DNA of 64,000 nucleotides from Siphonodentalium dalli (GCA_032622095.1 CP136066.1:232998961-233062960), one strand, 5' to 3'; shown: positions 21,801-31,689, counted from the stretch's first letter. The notes: a model not told the origin generated them from the letters alone. A program made the numbers and translations.

Positions 21801-23825
21801 TCATGTTCAAGGAGTTTGGGTATATTATGCATTATGGTCTTCTACGCCTTAGCAGAAATGCATCCGTCAAATGTCGGGCTTTCAACATTCGAAGCCATAT
21901 ACATAAGTTGTCCGGGTACGTCAGTGCATTAGATGAGTATGTGAATTGATGAACCATATATTGAGAAGTGGCTGTTTGGGAAGATCACCAGGTGTACACG
22001 TTGTTATCCCCATTTAGGTCACCAAAGCTGACAATACGCAGATATATAGGTCCTTCTTAAAGCTAGTATATACACATCGACCGAATACCTTTATAGTGTA
22101 TCGCACAAGATGACGCATATACCCCATATGTAGCATCTGAATTATACCATAAGCTATACCACGAATGAAGCTCGCTAAGAATTCCAAGCTTTCGAAACCA
22201 ACACGTGAGCTGGACACCGGCATATGTATTGTTTGAAACATTCCGATTAGTGGCACACTCCTACAAAGAAGAGTAGTGAACTGTTGTTGTGAGTGAGATA
22301 GATTAATCTGACGAAGAGACGGAAACGAGTCTAGATAATGCTGAATGTGGCAATTCAGAATAAGCTCAGGTACTGTTGTTTTGATTCTTGGAAGTCATAA
22401 TATGACTATTCGGCGCACCTATATACGGTTACGGCCAGTATGAGCCCTTAGTGGAGAATGGATTTTGAAATACCACATTGCGATTGTGGGTTTTCATCCT
22501 TCCAAAAGGCTACGACTTACATTGGAACTAATATATGGCTTATATTATATACCGTTTCGTTTATACAAATCAATATTATGACAAAAAGTTGAAATTAGTA
22601 TGTGATAATATCGGCTTCTTTTCAATTTCTGCCCGCCAGTTTGGCCGCCATATTGACTGTGGGTATCACTTGCCAAACCCTAATGGATAATTCATACATA
22701 TCAACATGTAATGGTGTGTAGAAATCGCGAAACAATAACGCCCATCCTAAGAAAGTAAAGGAATGTAGGCGTGTTTTCAAATTTCAGTCGCCATTTTGGC
22801 CGCCATCTTTGATTTGGAAAACCATTTCTTGCATGAGATGTAAGGTAATTACTTCACCTCAGTATTTCCAACTCAACTGTATGCATGGATGGAGTTGTCT
22901 CGACAATAATGCCCAATGATGTGAATATGAGGGAATTTCGGTGATTTTTCAAAATCTGTCCGCCATTGTGGGCGCCATTTTGGATTTGGGGGACATTTAT
23001 TTGGATATGGTACAAGGAAAGTTCTTCGCCTAATTGTTCCCAACTTACAATAGTAAGCAGGTGTGGAGTTATCATGACAATAATGCTCACTGATGTTAAA
23101 ATCAGCGATTTTCGGCGATTTTTTATTTCTGGTGGCCATTTTGGCCGCCATCTTGGATTTGGGTAAATATTCCTCAACTCAGTTATAAGAGGAATCCTAG
23201 CTCGAGTATCTCCTGCAAATATATATGCATGGGTGTTGTTATAATAGCAATAACAATCATTGATTCGAAACATAACATCGCGTTATTAACGGAGATTCGG
23301 CTTTGACCTATGATACCGGCATTTGGGAAAACGTGATATCGGACAAAAATATCCCGCAATGAATGCATATTATGGTCCCCATGTGTTCGCCAATGACTCC
23401 TCTATATGATAAATGTACAATATGACGCAAAAATTCTAACATTTTCCCACAGAGACAAACGAAAGGTGGTAAATGTCAGAAAAATAGCATATTTTCACAT
23501 TTCGGCGGCCATCTTGGCCGCCATATTGGATTCTGGTGTCGGATTTTTGGCTAATTTGTAAGGGTTGTATATTAGCATAACGAATCGAGCGGAAAACAAG
23601 ACCGCATGTGCTATCATCCTTACTATAATGGCGATCAAAGAGACCTGGTGCATTTAAAAAAAATGGCCGCCATGATGGACGCCATCTTGTCTGGAGTCTC
23701 TGCGGCCACTTTTTTTTCTTGTTAACAAGTGAAAAAAATTAGAGGAGACCTTAAGGAAGAAAATTAGTGGGGTGAAGTTAAGTCCTGGGGGGGGGTGCAG
23801 AGGTCGACCAATATCTCCTGGACTA
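18851..23825. mobile_element. Giant palindrome, two inverted 2.4-kb arms
   Basis: The left end TAGTCCAGGAGATATTGGTC is inverted at the right end (GACCAATATCTCCTGGACTA, 23806-23825). The arms align along almost their whole length around a centre near 21338: outer 1.4 kb very similar, inner 1 kb clearly related but diverged. Each arm carries a string of ATGGCGGC-type motifs (19011, 19161, 19531, 19877; inverted at 22641, 22788, 23132, 23500, 23665) and a poly-C tract (18881-18898, shorter on the right). Diverged inner parts hold homologous open stretches (20576-20812 and inverted 21668-21949) that look like decayed coding sequence of unknown identity. CCA flanks both ends, too short to be conclusive. 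The outer 150 bp also resembles 50401-50560. Confidence 0.85.
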
Positions 23826-24009
23826 CCAGGCAGCTCTTGACATACTGATTGGGAATTATTCAACACGACCCTGATGAATGCGAATATTACAGTATGATAC
23901 ATTGTATATTCAGATGAAATCATTATTTTTTCAAATAAAAATAAATAAATCCAACATATTAATATCTCAATTATTCTCATTTTCCCATGCTATCGTTACT
24001 GATAGAATG

Positions 24010-24143
24010 GTTCGGTGAGAAATCTTATACAAACTGAATACGATGAGCAAAACACATATTTGACGACATATTTGAATTTATGGATGATACTAGCATCTTT
24101 GGCTCATAACACATATGTGTTGAAACTGCATGGTCTTCATGGC
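24010..24143 (-). pseudogene. Decayed duplicate of the ADAMTS-like cysteine-rich exon
   Basis: Minus-strand sequence after an intact TTCAG acceptor (24144-24148) reads GCCATGAAGA, as in the exon at 17163-17296. The AATTCA-AA-ATG-CGTC segment and CAGTTTGTAT near the end are recognisable. Cysteine spacing is lost, a TAA falls near codon 42, and the GTAAGT donor is absent. It is a duplicated exon that has decayed, or the remnant of a tandem paralogue. It lies 6.7 kb upstream of the intact exon in transcript sense. Confidence 0.65.
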
Positions 24144-24282
24144 CTGAATTTAATTAATTAAAATTAATAACAGACAAATTTACCCTTTTATGTCTAAAAG
24201 TAAATTAAATGTAGATTTGAACAATTTAAGTGCATCGCTAGGGCGTGACAAAATATCATATTTTTACCAAATCTATGGGCCA

Positions 24283-24323
24283 TTGTTGGAATTACCATGG
24301 GTGGCCCATGGTAATTCCAACAA
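24283..24323. repeat. Short perfect palindrome
   Basis: TTGTTGGAATTACCATGGG and its exact inverse are separated by three bases. It could form a short cruciform or RNA hairpin; function unknown. Confidence 0.8.
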
Positions 24324-24329
24324 AGTGCA

Positions 24330-24960
24330 ATAACGCTGGTGACAATTAGCGGACGGAAACCAAATTCGAACTTGACCTGTATTTTGGGCTGGTAAACTCA
24401 AATACAAAATCTCATTCCATTCAGTTCAGACTTATTAAATGTATCATCCGGATACGAAAATTGAGCAAAAATTCCAACAAAAAGGCCTTTAATAACCCTT
24501 TGAGTGCCAGGGGCCGATATTATCGGCCCTAAACCTACACAATAAGTCTGTTAAATAATATAATAAAATATATTAAAATTGTAAAAAATTGTAAAAAAAA
24601 AAAATAAAAATAAAAAAATTGTTAGGCCAATGCATTCTCTTATATATGCGAGGCGACCTATGGTCGACTCGCATATATAAGAGAATGCATTGGCACAGGG
24701 TATATGGGTTGATACAAAAATCGGACCTGGCACTCAAAGGGCCATTTAACTCCAGTGTAAATTTGTAAATTGGTAGGCAAAAATTAATTTTGAACTTGAC
24801 TGGTATTTTGTGCTAGTAAACCCACACACCAAATTCAATTCCATTCAGTTGAGATTATCTAAAGTTATCACCCGGAGACCAAAAGCGAACAGATGGACAG
24901 ACAGACCAATAACATAATATGTCCCAATTTAAAAAAAAACATGAGTATAAAAATGGTCAG
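24330..24960 (+). repeat. Dispersed repeat I, two copies split by a C MITE
   Basis: 24350-24470 and 24790-24960 share the phrases GAACTTGACCTGTATTTTG, TTCCATTCAGTTCAGA and TATCATCCGGA, also found at 37890-37990. The second copy ends in a run of GACAGACAGACC type. Repeats like this are widespread in mollusc genomes. They may be retroposon 3' regions, but no poly-A or target repeat was found to prove it. Confidence 0.6.
24493..24742 (+). mobile_element. Family C piggyBac-like MITE, target repeat eroded
   Basis: The left end TAATAACCCTTTGAGTGCCA and the right end CCTGGCACTCAAAGGGCCAT keep the terminal repeats. The flanking TTAA is damaged on the left (ATAA) and missing on the right. Poly-A stretch and hairpin (24628-24697) as in other short copies. 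Confidence 0.8.
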
Positions 24961-25084
24961 TGTTCATGTCATGAATTTTGCCAAAGGATAAACCATATAT
25001 ACAGTCAAGAACGAGGCTGATTTTATATGACAAAAAGTTTTTAGCCGAAAAATCAGACAGCTCAATGTTATTTAGGGTGGTGAC

Positions 25085-25314
25085 AGCTGAGTGTCGTCTG
25101 CTTCATTCTGTGAGGGGCTCCATAAGGGATATTAACCATACAGGTGACAGCTTATATTGCTGAGTGTTGTCTGCTTCATTCTGTGAGGGGCTCCATAAGG
25201 GATATTAACCCGTCCATGACTGGAGCTTCCTGTAGGGAGCCCCATACAGGTGACAGCTTATATTGCTGAGTGTCGTCTGCTTCATTCTGTGAGGGGCTCC
25301 ATAAGGGATATTAA
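25085..25314 (+). repeat. Three tandem copies of an E-target sequence
   Basis: The phrase GTCTGCTTCATTCTGTGAGG then GGCTCCATAAGGGATATTAA occurs at about 25095, 25168 and 25272. After TTAA the first copy continues directly (CCATACAGGTGACAG), the second holds a ~35-bp E-element remnant (CGTCCATGACTGGAGCTTCC) before the same continuation, and the third holds a full-size E element. Confidence 0.85.
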
Positions 25315-26875
25315 CCCTTCCATGACTGGGGCTTCCTGAAATTTTGCGAGGAACCTGTGCCAATGCATTCTCTTATACATGTATATGCCAGTCTCCATAG
25401 GGAGCCTTGAATATATAAGAAAATACGTTGGCCTAACAATATTTACATTGCTCTTGTAAGCCAGTGCATTCTCTATATATATTTGATGCTCCCTATGGGA
25501 GACACTCATATATAAGCAGGGTTTCCGCTAGGGATCGGGGGAATGGGTCCGGTAGCTGCTATGGGGGAAACCAGTACCAGTAAATAATTAAATATATGAA
25601 GAATGATTTATCTGTAATTTCGCCATTTCCGTACCGGCCGGTGTATATATAAGTCGCAACTTTCTAACCCAATTTCCCTTATTAAAAACTTCCTGCGACT
25701 TATGGATCGGTATGTCATGAGGGGCATTTTTCATCAGGATTTTGAGAAACAGACGGCGATCACAGGTAAGCAACAAGACAAAATGCCGGCGCAAACTAAA
25801 TCTAAAAAGATGATAATTCCGATATAAAAAAAGAAATAAACAAACCCATTCTCACTGTGTCTGTGTGTCTTTATTTTATTCCCTGTCTCACACATTTATA
25901 ACAATTTATATGTATTAGTATCTGATAATTCAACTACAAAAGAGCAGCAAAACATTGGGCGTCCTTGACCTGATTAATAATTGTGGATACGTGCATGATA
26001 TTCAATGACTGCGGTATAATAGCTTTTATTATCTCTATTATTGTGACACAGTTAACTGCACGTGTCTGCAAATTTCTACTGGATTACGTCACATCGGAAT
26101 GATTATCTAAGCCAGCCCGGGAACGAGCATTAGACAAACTCTTACCCTGAATGAGGGCACGCATGGTCAGCATGTTATTCTTTAATGGGGCATTAACGCG
26201 AAGCCGCGAACTTGTGTATGTTGCACAAAGATTCTTTTATGATGATCGCCATTAGCCCAAGCGTTTTCAAGCTTCAGTTCGCAACAATAAGCCAAGTCGC
26301 AATTTTATATTACTATAAATGATACGATATTTGTGTGTTTCCTCATGCATCAAACTATACACATGTTTTATACAATTTGGAATAATGATGAATAAATTAG
26401 TCCAAACGTCTCGTCAATATTCACGTCAAGATAATAAATGAGGCAGTTTTTATGATCCACGTTCCCATACTCTGAAGTAAATTGAACCAATGATATCTCC
26501 CTTGATAGGGAATTCCCCACCAATCACGTGGGGGAATCCCGTGGAATTATTTGTGGGGTGTCACTATTTATGGTTTGTTCATGCTGATAATTTTTGTTTC
26601 TGAAGATGGACTGTGTCAATTCCATTTGGTCATTATTAATGAAAATAGGATTAGATATCATATATATAGCCTGCCGAGACAGACAAGACTGAATAAGTTT
26701 TTAATAACGTAATTTATTTGTGTATGAGCGGGATTTCATGGCAAAGGTCGGCAGGGGGAATGGGTCCGGGCGGCGGACCCGCAGCCGGCCTGGCGGAACA
26801 CCCTGATATAAGAGAATGCACTGGCACAGGGTCTTTAATGCTGCACCAACACAGCTCCCATTATCAAAGGGTTAA
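25311..26875 (+). mobile_element. Family E piggyBac-like MITE split by a hAT-like element
   Basis: TTAA at 25311-25314 and 26872-26875 bounds CCTTCCATGACTGGGG and the inverse-type end ATTATCAAAGGG. The E body is broken at 25516/26806, inside the ATATATAAGAGAATGCACTGG hairpin. An uninterrupted version of that hairpin is at 17985-18005. Positions 25315-25516 and 26806-26871 are E sequence. Confidence 0.75.
25517..26805. mobile_element. 1.3-kb hAT-like non-autonomous element
   Basis: Starts CAGGGTTTCCGCTAGG and ends CCTGGCGGAACACCCTG, imperfect inverted ends. Both ends also share GGGGGAATGGGTCCGG. ATATAAG flanks both sides (25510-25516 and 26806-26812), a 7-bp match consistent with an 8-bp hAT duplication with one changed base. 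The interior (25560-26740) has no transposase-like frame and no recognised feature. CAGGG ends are typical of animal hAT elements. Confidence 0.75.
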
Positions 26876-26885
26876 TTAAACTTAC

Positions 26886-27030
26886 TTACTCGTGTTTCCG
26901 CCCGTGAACTGGATGCCTATTGAACAGTGAACTTTTAGTAAGCGCGGAATTAAACTTACTTGAGAAATAAGGAAGCCACACGTGTTTTCGCCCGTGAACT
27001 GGACGCCTATTGAACAGTGAACATTGGTAA
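26886..27030 (+). repeat. Two-copy tandem repeat, about 88-bp period
   Basis: CGTGTTTCCGCCCGTGAACT then GGATGCCTATTGAACAGTGA at 26891 is repeated at 26978 with two changes; ATTAAACTTACTT is also duplicated. Confidence 0.8.
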
Positions 27031-27112
27031 GCTCGGAAATCTTTTCTTTCAGGAGGACAATCCTAAAATCAATAAAATAAAAAACATTATCATGAATCAG
27101 CATAACAATTTA

Positions 27113-27390
27113 TTAAAGTGATGTGAAGCACTCCGTTAGGGTGATAAAATAGAAATTAAGAATAATAATGGTCAAAGTAGTTATTTGTTATGAACAATAA
27201 TCCAAATTGATGATATACACCGTCATTCTTATATATTAATTGAATGCAGTGACTCTCGATGGCGAAATCATTTGTGTTAGATTATCGTTGATAATTGCTT
27301 CCCGAATCGAGATGCAAACATATTTACAATTGAGCATAGTTCAGATGATGTTTTCTATGGAGTGGTAAGGTTGAATTATTTTTAATTTTC
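27113..27390 (+). repeat. Dispersed repeat F, copy 1
   Basis: Starts TTAAAGTGATGTGAAGCACT and ends near GATGTTTTCTATGGAGTGGT. It matches 39224-39520 and 53786-54085 over about 280 bp, including CAGTGACTCTCGATGGCGAA. Truncated at its 3' side by the following A half-element. Confidence 0.75.
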
Positions 27391-27500
27391 AGTGAGAGCT
27401 TTCCGATGAATGGCAGCAAGCCATATTTCCGACTAAATCCTGAAAAGTTACCCATAATTCTGCTGTGGTTAAGGAGTCGATTACTTAGGGCATTACTGTA
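27391..27500 (-). mobile_element. Family A MITE, one half
   Basis: AGTGAGAGCTTTCCGATGAA through to GGGCATTACTGTA (27500): a right-hand arm without its partner. Mirrors the left-half copy at 8198-8310. Confidence 0.75.
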
Positions 27501-28034
27501 CCTATATATCCTATGACTGAGATACTCAGGCAGACGGACCTAAAAATCATCATTTTCAGATAATCAAAGATGAATAACTCTAGAATGGAAAACACGCATT
27601 TAAACCCGTCTTCAGAATTGTGAGAGAAAATAAGTGCTTTCATTGTATTATCCTCAAGGAAAGGACTGAATTAGGAGATTATAAGTCCTAATTAGGAGAT
27701 GTGATACTTAAAGTCCTAATTAGGAGATACTATTTTTTATTTGGTGGCACTAATGCGCTTCCATATAAGCCTGACATGTGGGATAGCATCACTAAATTCA
27801 CCCTCTGGGGACCTCATTCTGCAAATGTTATACACTCTATGTCATGGCTTGATCAGAAATTAAATTATATTTGAAACTAGCCATTATATCACAATTATTT
27901 ATTGAAAAAAATGATAAACTATGATGTTATGACCAATCACCACTTAAATGAAATGTTAAACATAATACAATTGGAACTGACTGCTGTTTGAATTAATGTC
28001 ATCAGACATGAACCTCAGGCAACAGCCACGCCTG
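27501..28034. other. No gene seen; small repeats
   Basis: 27676-27728 contains three copies of TAATTAGGAGAT with AAGTCC linkers. 27777-27850 is a J/B right-hand arm fragment (GGGATAGCATCACTAAATTC to CATTCTGCAAATG). The remainder is unassigned AT-rich DNA. Confidence 0.5.
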
Positions 28035-28480
28035 AGTTTAGTAAGCCTGTCATTTGCAGAATTAGGTCCCCAGAGGGTGAATTTAGCGATGCTATCCCAC
28101 ATAGTGGGCTAGCATCACCAAATTCACCATCTGGGGACCTCATTTTGTATGGCCTCAACAGCTGCTAAGGGAGACATAGATTGAAGTTGACTGAAATTGT
28201 GAATATTGTGATGTACACCCATTGGGAACCTCGATTATGCAATGTGTCGTCTGCCAATTTGGGGATATGGAGAAACTAAACTAAAAAAAAATAGAATCTA
28301 ATTTTCTATAGAAATTTGATAATTAAGAAACTTTCCAAAAAAGATCAGGCCCAAGCAGAATGAGGTACCCAGAGGGTGAATTTAGTGATGCTAGCCCGCA
28401 ATGCAGGATATTGGCACTAAATTCCCCCTCTGGATACTTTATTCTGCAAATGACAGACATGCTATAATCAGCCTTAGGCA
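28035..28480 (+). mobile_element. J element, near-complete reference copy
   Basis: The left hairpin (about 28044-28145: CTGTCATTTGCAGAATTAGG to GGACCTCATTTTG), an interior of about 200 bp (AGATTGAAGTT, ATTGTGATGTACACCCATTG, GTCTGCCAATTTGGGG) and the right hairpin (28355-28460) follow one another. Each hairpin is a copy of the B-type AGAGGGTGAATTTAGTGATG motif. This copy shows the structure from which the 1-6.2 kb satellite-bearing copy derives. Confidence 0.75.
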
Positions 28481-28619
28481 ACAGGTATTTTTTAGTCTGG
28501 TATAAGAACCCATCCTTTGGCAACTTTTTTCAACACATTGTAAAAATAAAATAAAAATTTGATTTATGTTTATGTGGACTCAGGGACCAGCCTAGAGGTT
28601 TCAAATAAACTGTTACCTT

Positions 28620-28868
28620 TGTCAAGCCTTAAACTAGTGTGCCTGTCATTTGCAGAATGAGGTCCTCAGAGGGTGAATATAGTGGTGCTATCCTGCACAG
28701 CGGGCTAGCAACACCAAATTCACCCTCCAGGGACATCATTCTGCTTAGGCCTCATCTTCTGGATAAGTATCTAATTATCAAATTAACATTGTTTAAATTA
28801 CTTTTTCGCTTCTGTTCAATTTCTATGGCCCCTAATTCGCAGAAGATAATATGCATAATCAAGGTGAC

Positions 28869-28902
<34 letters not shown>

Positions 28903-28995
28903 ATGTTTGAACATCACCAATTTCAACTGGGGAACTTCAATCTGACCTACATGTAGGTCTCCTATAGCAGTTGAGGCCTAAGCAGAATGGTGAGA
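28620..28995 (+). mobile_element. J element, right end missing, with (TA)n
   Basis: The left hairpin (28635-28745) and interior (AGATAATATGCATAATCAAG, CAACTGGGGAACTTCAATCT) are present. A TA dinucleotide run sits at 28869-28895. The copy stops at GCCTAAGCAGAATGG (28990), where the right hairpin should begin. 28481-28619 holds nothing recognisable. Confidence 0.65.
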
Positions 28996-29024
28996 AAGCA
29001 GCCAGGGGCGGATGGGTTACCCTA

Positions 29025-29206
29025 CAGTACTGCCCTAAATAATCGACTCCTTAACCACAGCATAATTATGGGTAACTTTTCAGGATTTAGTCAGAAATAT
29101 GGCTTGTTGCCATTCATTGGAAAGCTCTCTCTATTTCCGACTAAATCCTGAAAATTTACCCATAATTCTGCTGTGGTTAAGGAGTCGATTATTTATGGCA
29201 GAACTG
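29025..29206. mobile_element. Family A MITE with central deletion
   Basis: CAGTACTGCCC on the left and GGCAGAACTG on the right, TA on both sides (29023-29024, 29207-29208). The right arm starts at CTATTTCCGACTAAATCC, so about 35 bp around the centre is missing. Confidence 0.8.
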
Positions 29207-29335
29207 TATGTTATCAGGGAGAAGTAGCCAGGGGCGGATGGGTTACCCTAACTGTATGTTATCAGGGAGAAGTAGCAATTTATTTGTGGCAGTACAGTAT
29301 GTTATCAGGGAGAAGTAGCAATTTATTTGATATTG
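29195..29335 (+). repeat. Local tandem repeat next to an A element
   Basis: TGTATGTTATCAGGGAGAAG and TAGC occur three times (about 29205, 29251, 29297). GCCAGGGGCGGATGGGTTAC occurs both at 29000 and 29229, so a segment spanning the A element end was copied. Confidence 0.75.
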
Positions 29336-29394
29336 ATTTAAAGGCCTATTAATTTTTGAGTCAATGATTATTTTTTATTGGGGCAGCAATATAG

Positions 29395-29607
29395 ATCCTG
29401 TGCCATTGCATTCTCATATATATGCGGGGTTCCCTATGCATATATAAGAGAATGCACTGGCTTAACAAGGTCAATGTAAATATTGTTAGGCCATTGTATT
29501 CTCTTATATATGCGAGGTTCCCTATGAGAGACTCGCATATTTAAAAGAATGCACTGGCACGAGATATATAATGCTGCACCAGCGCAGCTAAAGTCATGAT
29601 AGGGTTA
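29395..29607 (+). mobile_element. E-type MITE, left end lost
   Basis: Begins inside the body (ATCCTGTGCCATTGCATTCT) and has two hairpins (29400-29462, 29490-29560) and the E right end (CTGCACCAGCGCAGC to GTCATGATAGGGTTAA). A G-family end fragment (AAAGGCCTATTAATTTTTGA) lies at 29339-29375. Confidence 0.7.
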
Positions 29608-29629
29608 AGGTAATCAATTACTTCGCCCA

Positions 29630-30123
29630 TTAACCCCTACATGACTGGAGCTTCCTGAAAATTAGCGAAAACCCTGTGACAATGCATTCTCTTATACAGT
29701 AATGCCCTAATTAACCGACTCCATAACCACAGTAGAATTATGGGTAACTTTTCAGGATTTAGTCGGAAATATGGCTTGTTGCCATTCAGCGGAAAGCTCT
29801 CACTGAGAGCTTTCCGATGAATGGCAACAAGCCATATTTCCGACTAAATCATGAAAAGTTACCCATAATTATGCTGTGGTTAAGGTAATCAATTACTTCG
29901 CCCATTAACCCCTGCATGACTGAGAGCTTTCCGATGAATGGCAACAAGCCATATTTCCAACTAAATCATGAAAAGTTACCCATAATTCTGCTGTGGTTAA
30001 GGGGTAGATTATTTAGGGCATTATTGTATATGCAAGGCTCTCTATGGATGACTCGCATATGTAAGAGAATGCTTTGGCACAGGGTTTTCACAAATAATTC
30101 ACGAAGCTCCAAGAAAGGGTTAA
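29630..30123 (+). mobile_element. Family E MITE with a nested, rearranged A element
   Basis: TTAA at 29630-29633 and 30120-30123. E ends CCCCTACATGACTGGAGC and GCTCCAAGAAAGGG. At 29695 an A element enters at TA inside CTTATA-TATGC and E resumes at 30029. The A element carries an extra right arm, and between the two right arms lies a copy of E's own left flank (see the findings). Confidence 0.75.
29697..30026. mobile_element. Family A MITE with duplicated right arm
   Basis: CAGTAATGCCCTAATTAACC begins the left arm. The first right arm (29808-29880) stops at GTGGTTAAGG. 29881-29925 copies E flank sequence (TAATCAATTACTTCGCCCAT). A second right arm (29925-30026) then completes the element at GGGCATTATTG followed by TA. 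Confidence 0.75.
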
Positions 30124-30196
30124 ATTAGATCTGTTAGATTTTTGTTGTAACTTGAGTTCTGGGACCTTGAATAATTCTTTAATATTGGTGTGGCCT

Positions 30197-30357
30197 CAAG
30201 CCTTGAAATAGGGTGTCTGTCATTTGAGGTGTTAGCAGAATGAGGTCCCCAGAGGGTGAATTTGGTGATGCTAGCCCGCTATGCGGGGGTAGCATCACTA
30301 AATTCACCCTCTGGGGACCTCATTCTGCAAATGACAGACACCCTATTTCAAGGCTTG
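30197..30357. mobile_element. Family B hAT-like MITE with exact 8-bp target repeat
   Basis: CAAGCCTTGAAATAGGGTGT and its inverse bound a hairpin (GAGGTCCCCAGAGGGTGAAT and inverse). TGTGGCCT flanks it at 30189-30196 and 30358-30365. With the second nested copy at 17594-17847 this fixes the family ends and target length. Confidence 0.9.
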
Positions 30358-30365
30358 TGTGGCCT

Positions 30366-30650
30366 TCTGGTGGATGTCATTTAACTGATAATGGCAATTG
30401 GTGTACTTTGGAGTAATTGGTCTGTGGTGTAACCTTATGTAATTGGTCTGTGGTGTAATCTGATGTAATTTGTCTGTGTGGTAATTGAGGGGTGTTTCAG
30501 TTGATAGCTGAGTGATCATGCTATTAGGTTTTGAGCTCTCCTTTTTTATTTTCGTTTTTTTGTGTGATAATTGAGTACCTATGAACCAGTGTTGTGGTGT
30601 TGTGTGATAATTGAGTAACTATGAACCAGTGTTAAGAATCAAAATGCCTG
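30366..30650 (+). repeat. Short local tandem repeats
   Basis: GTAATTGGTCTGTGGTGTAA with variants occurs three times (30410-30480). GTGTGATAATTGAGTACCTA then TGAACCAGTGTTG is duplicated (30561-30632). Confidence 0.75.
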
Positions 30651-31255
30651 TGAAAATCCAAACTCCATGCAGGGTTTACCTCCCTTGATGACTCGGTAAG
30701 GCTGCTGCTATACCGGCGACATTTTACTCACATTTGGTGGACTTCCGCGATATTAAGATATATACTAAGCGAACAGAGCAACAATAAGCACCCAAAATAT
30801 TGAACAAAATTTATGTAAATTTTGAACCTTAAGTTTGAAAAGTCCCACTAAAACAGAAGAACTATATTTCTAAATGGTGTGATTCGATCAGTTCTCCAAT
30901 TATTTTATCAACACAAAAGTCTAAACGCACGTGCACGACATTGTCACAACTCGCACAGCAAGTCAAACACAAGAGTTCTAATGTGCTGCAATTTTGATGA
31001 GTATAGCTTGCGAAAATCGTCAACAAAACTACCCCTCTGATTTTCCATTCTGTCATTATGTTTTAGTGCGGGAATTGGTCTCAAAGCACATAGAAAATTT
31101 GACTATGGAGCGATCGGATTTCGCCTATTTTGCTGGAAAATATAGAAACACAGACTAGTACCCAGCCGGTGACAGAGTCAGAACTAGTCTAACTAGTAGA
31201 GATTGGTGAAAATCCTCTGCCACTGAATCAATGGTTCATTACCAACTGAGGCATC
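30651..31255. other. No feature recognised
   Basis: A minus-strand frame of 64 codons with several Cys (30862-31056) has no splice sites or spacing that match an ADAMTS module. It is the only cysteine-rich stretch between the TSR and cysteine-rich exons, so it was considered for the missing exon and not accepted. Confidence 0.35.
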
Positions 31256-31258
31256 TTA

Positions 31259-31588
31259 GTGAACGTTCAGACGACCACGATTCAATCGTAAGTGGAGGAA
31301 TCGGGCCCGACAAGATCGTGGATAGTTTGTTCACACGATTGCGATGTCGTCGTACATTATGATATCGTAGATTGTTCCTAAAGGATGTGATTTCCAGCTA
31401 CGATTTTTACGTACACACGATCGACCAAGGACCAAGGATATGCCACGATTTCGCATTTAAAATCAAAGGGTGCTTGATATTTTTTTACCTACGATTTTGA
31501 CATGAGCATGCGCAGTCCAACTAGCAGTCACTTCCTACGACGGAAATCTTTCCACTTACGATTGCATCGTGGTCGTCTGAACGTTCAC
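31259..31588. mobile_element. Harbinger-like MITE, TTA target
   Basis: 38-bp near-perfect terminal repeats start GTGAACGTTCAGACGACCAC. TTA flanks both sides (31256-31258 and 31589-31591). A 3-bp TTA/TAA duplication and GATCG/ACGAT-rich interior fit PIF/Harbinger elements. 330 bp, no coding frame. Confidence 0.8.
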
Positions 31589-31689
31589 TTACCTCTATGA
31601 TGTAACCAACTGGTTTATATCAGGGACGTGGTTTGAGTGCCTTTGTTGGTGGGTTGAAAATTATTAAAAATTTTAAATTCAAAACTGCA

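Noticed and set aside
30862-31056. Cysteine-containing minus-strand frame as the missing exon between TSR and cysteine-rich domains
   Set aside because: Cysteine spacing does not fit the family and no acceptor/donor pair with the required phase was seen.
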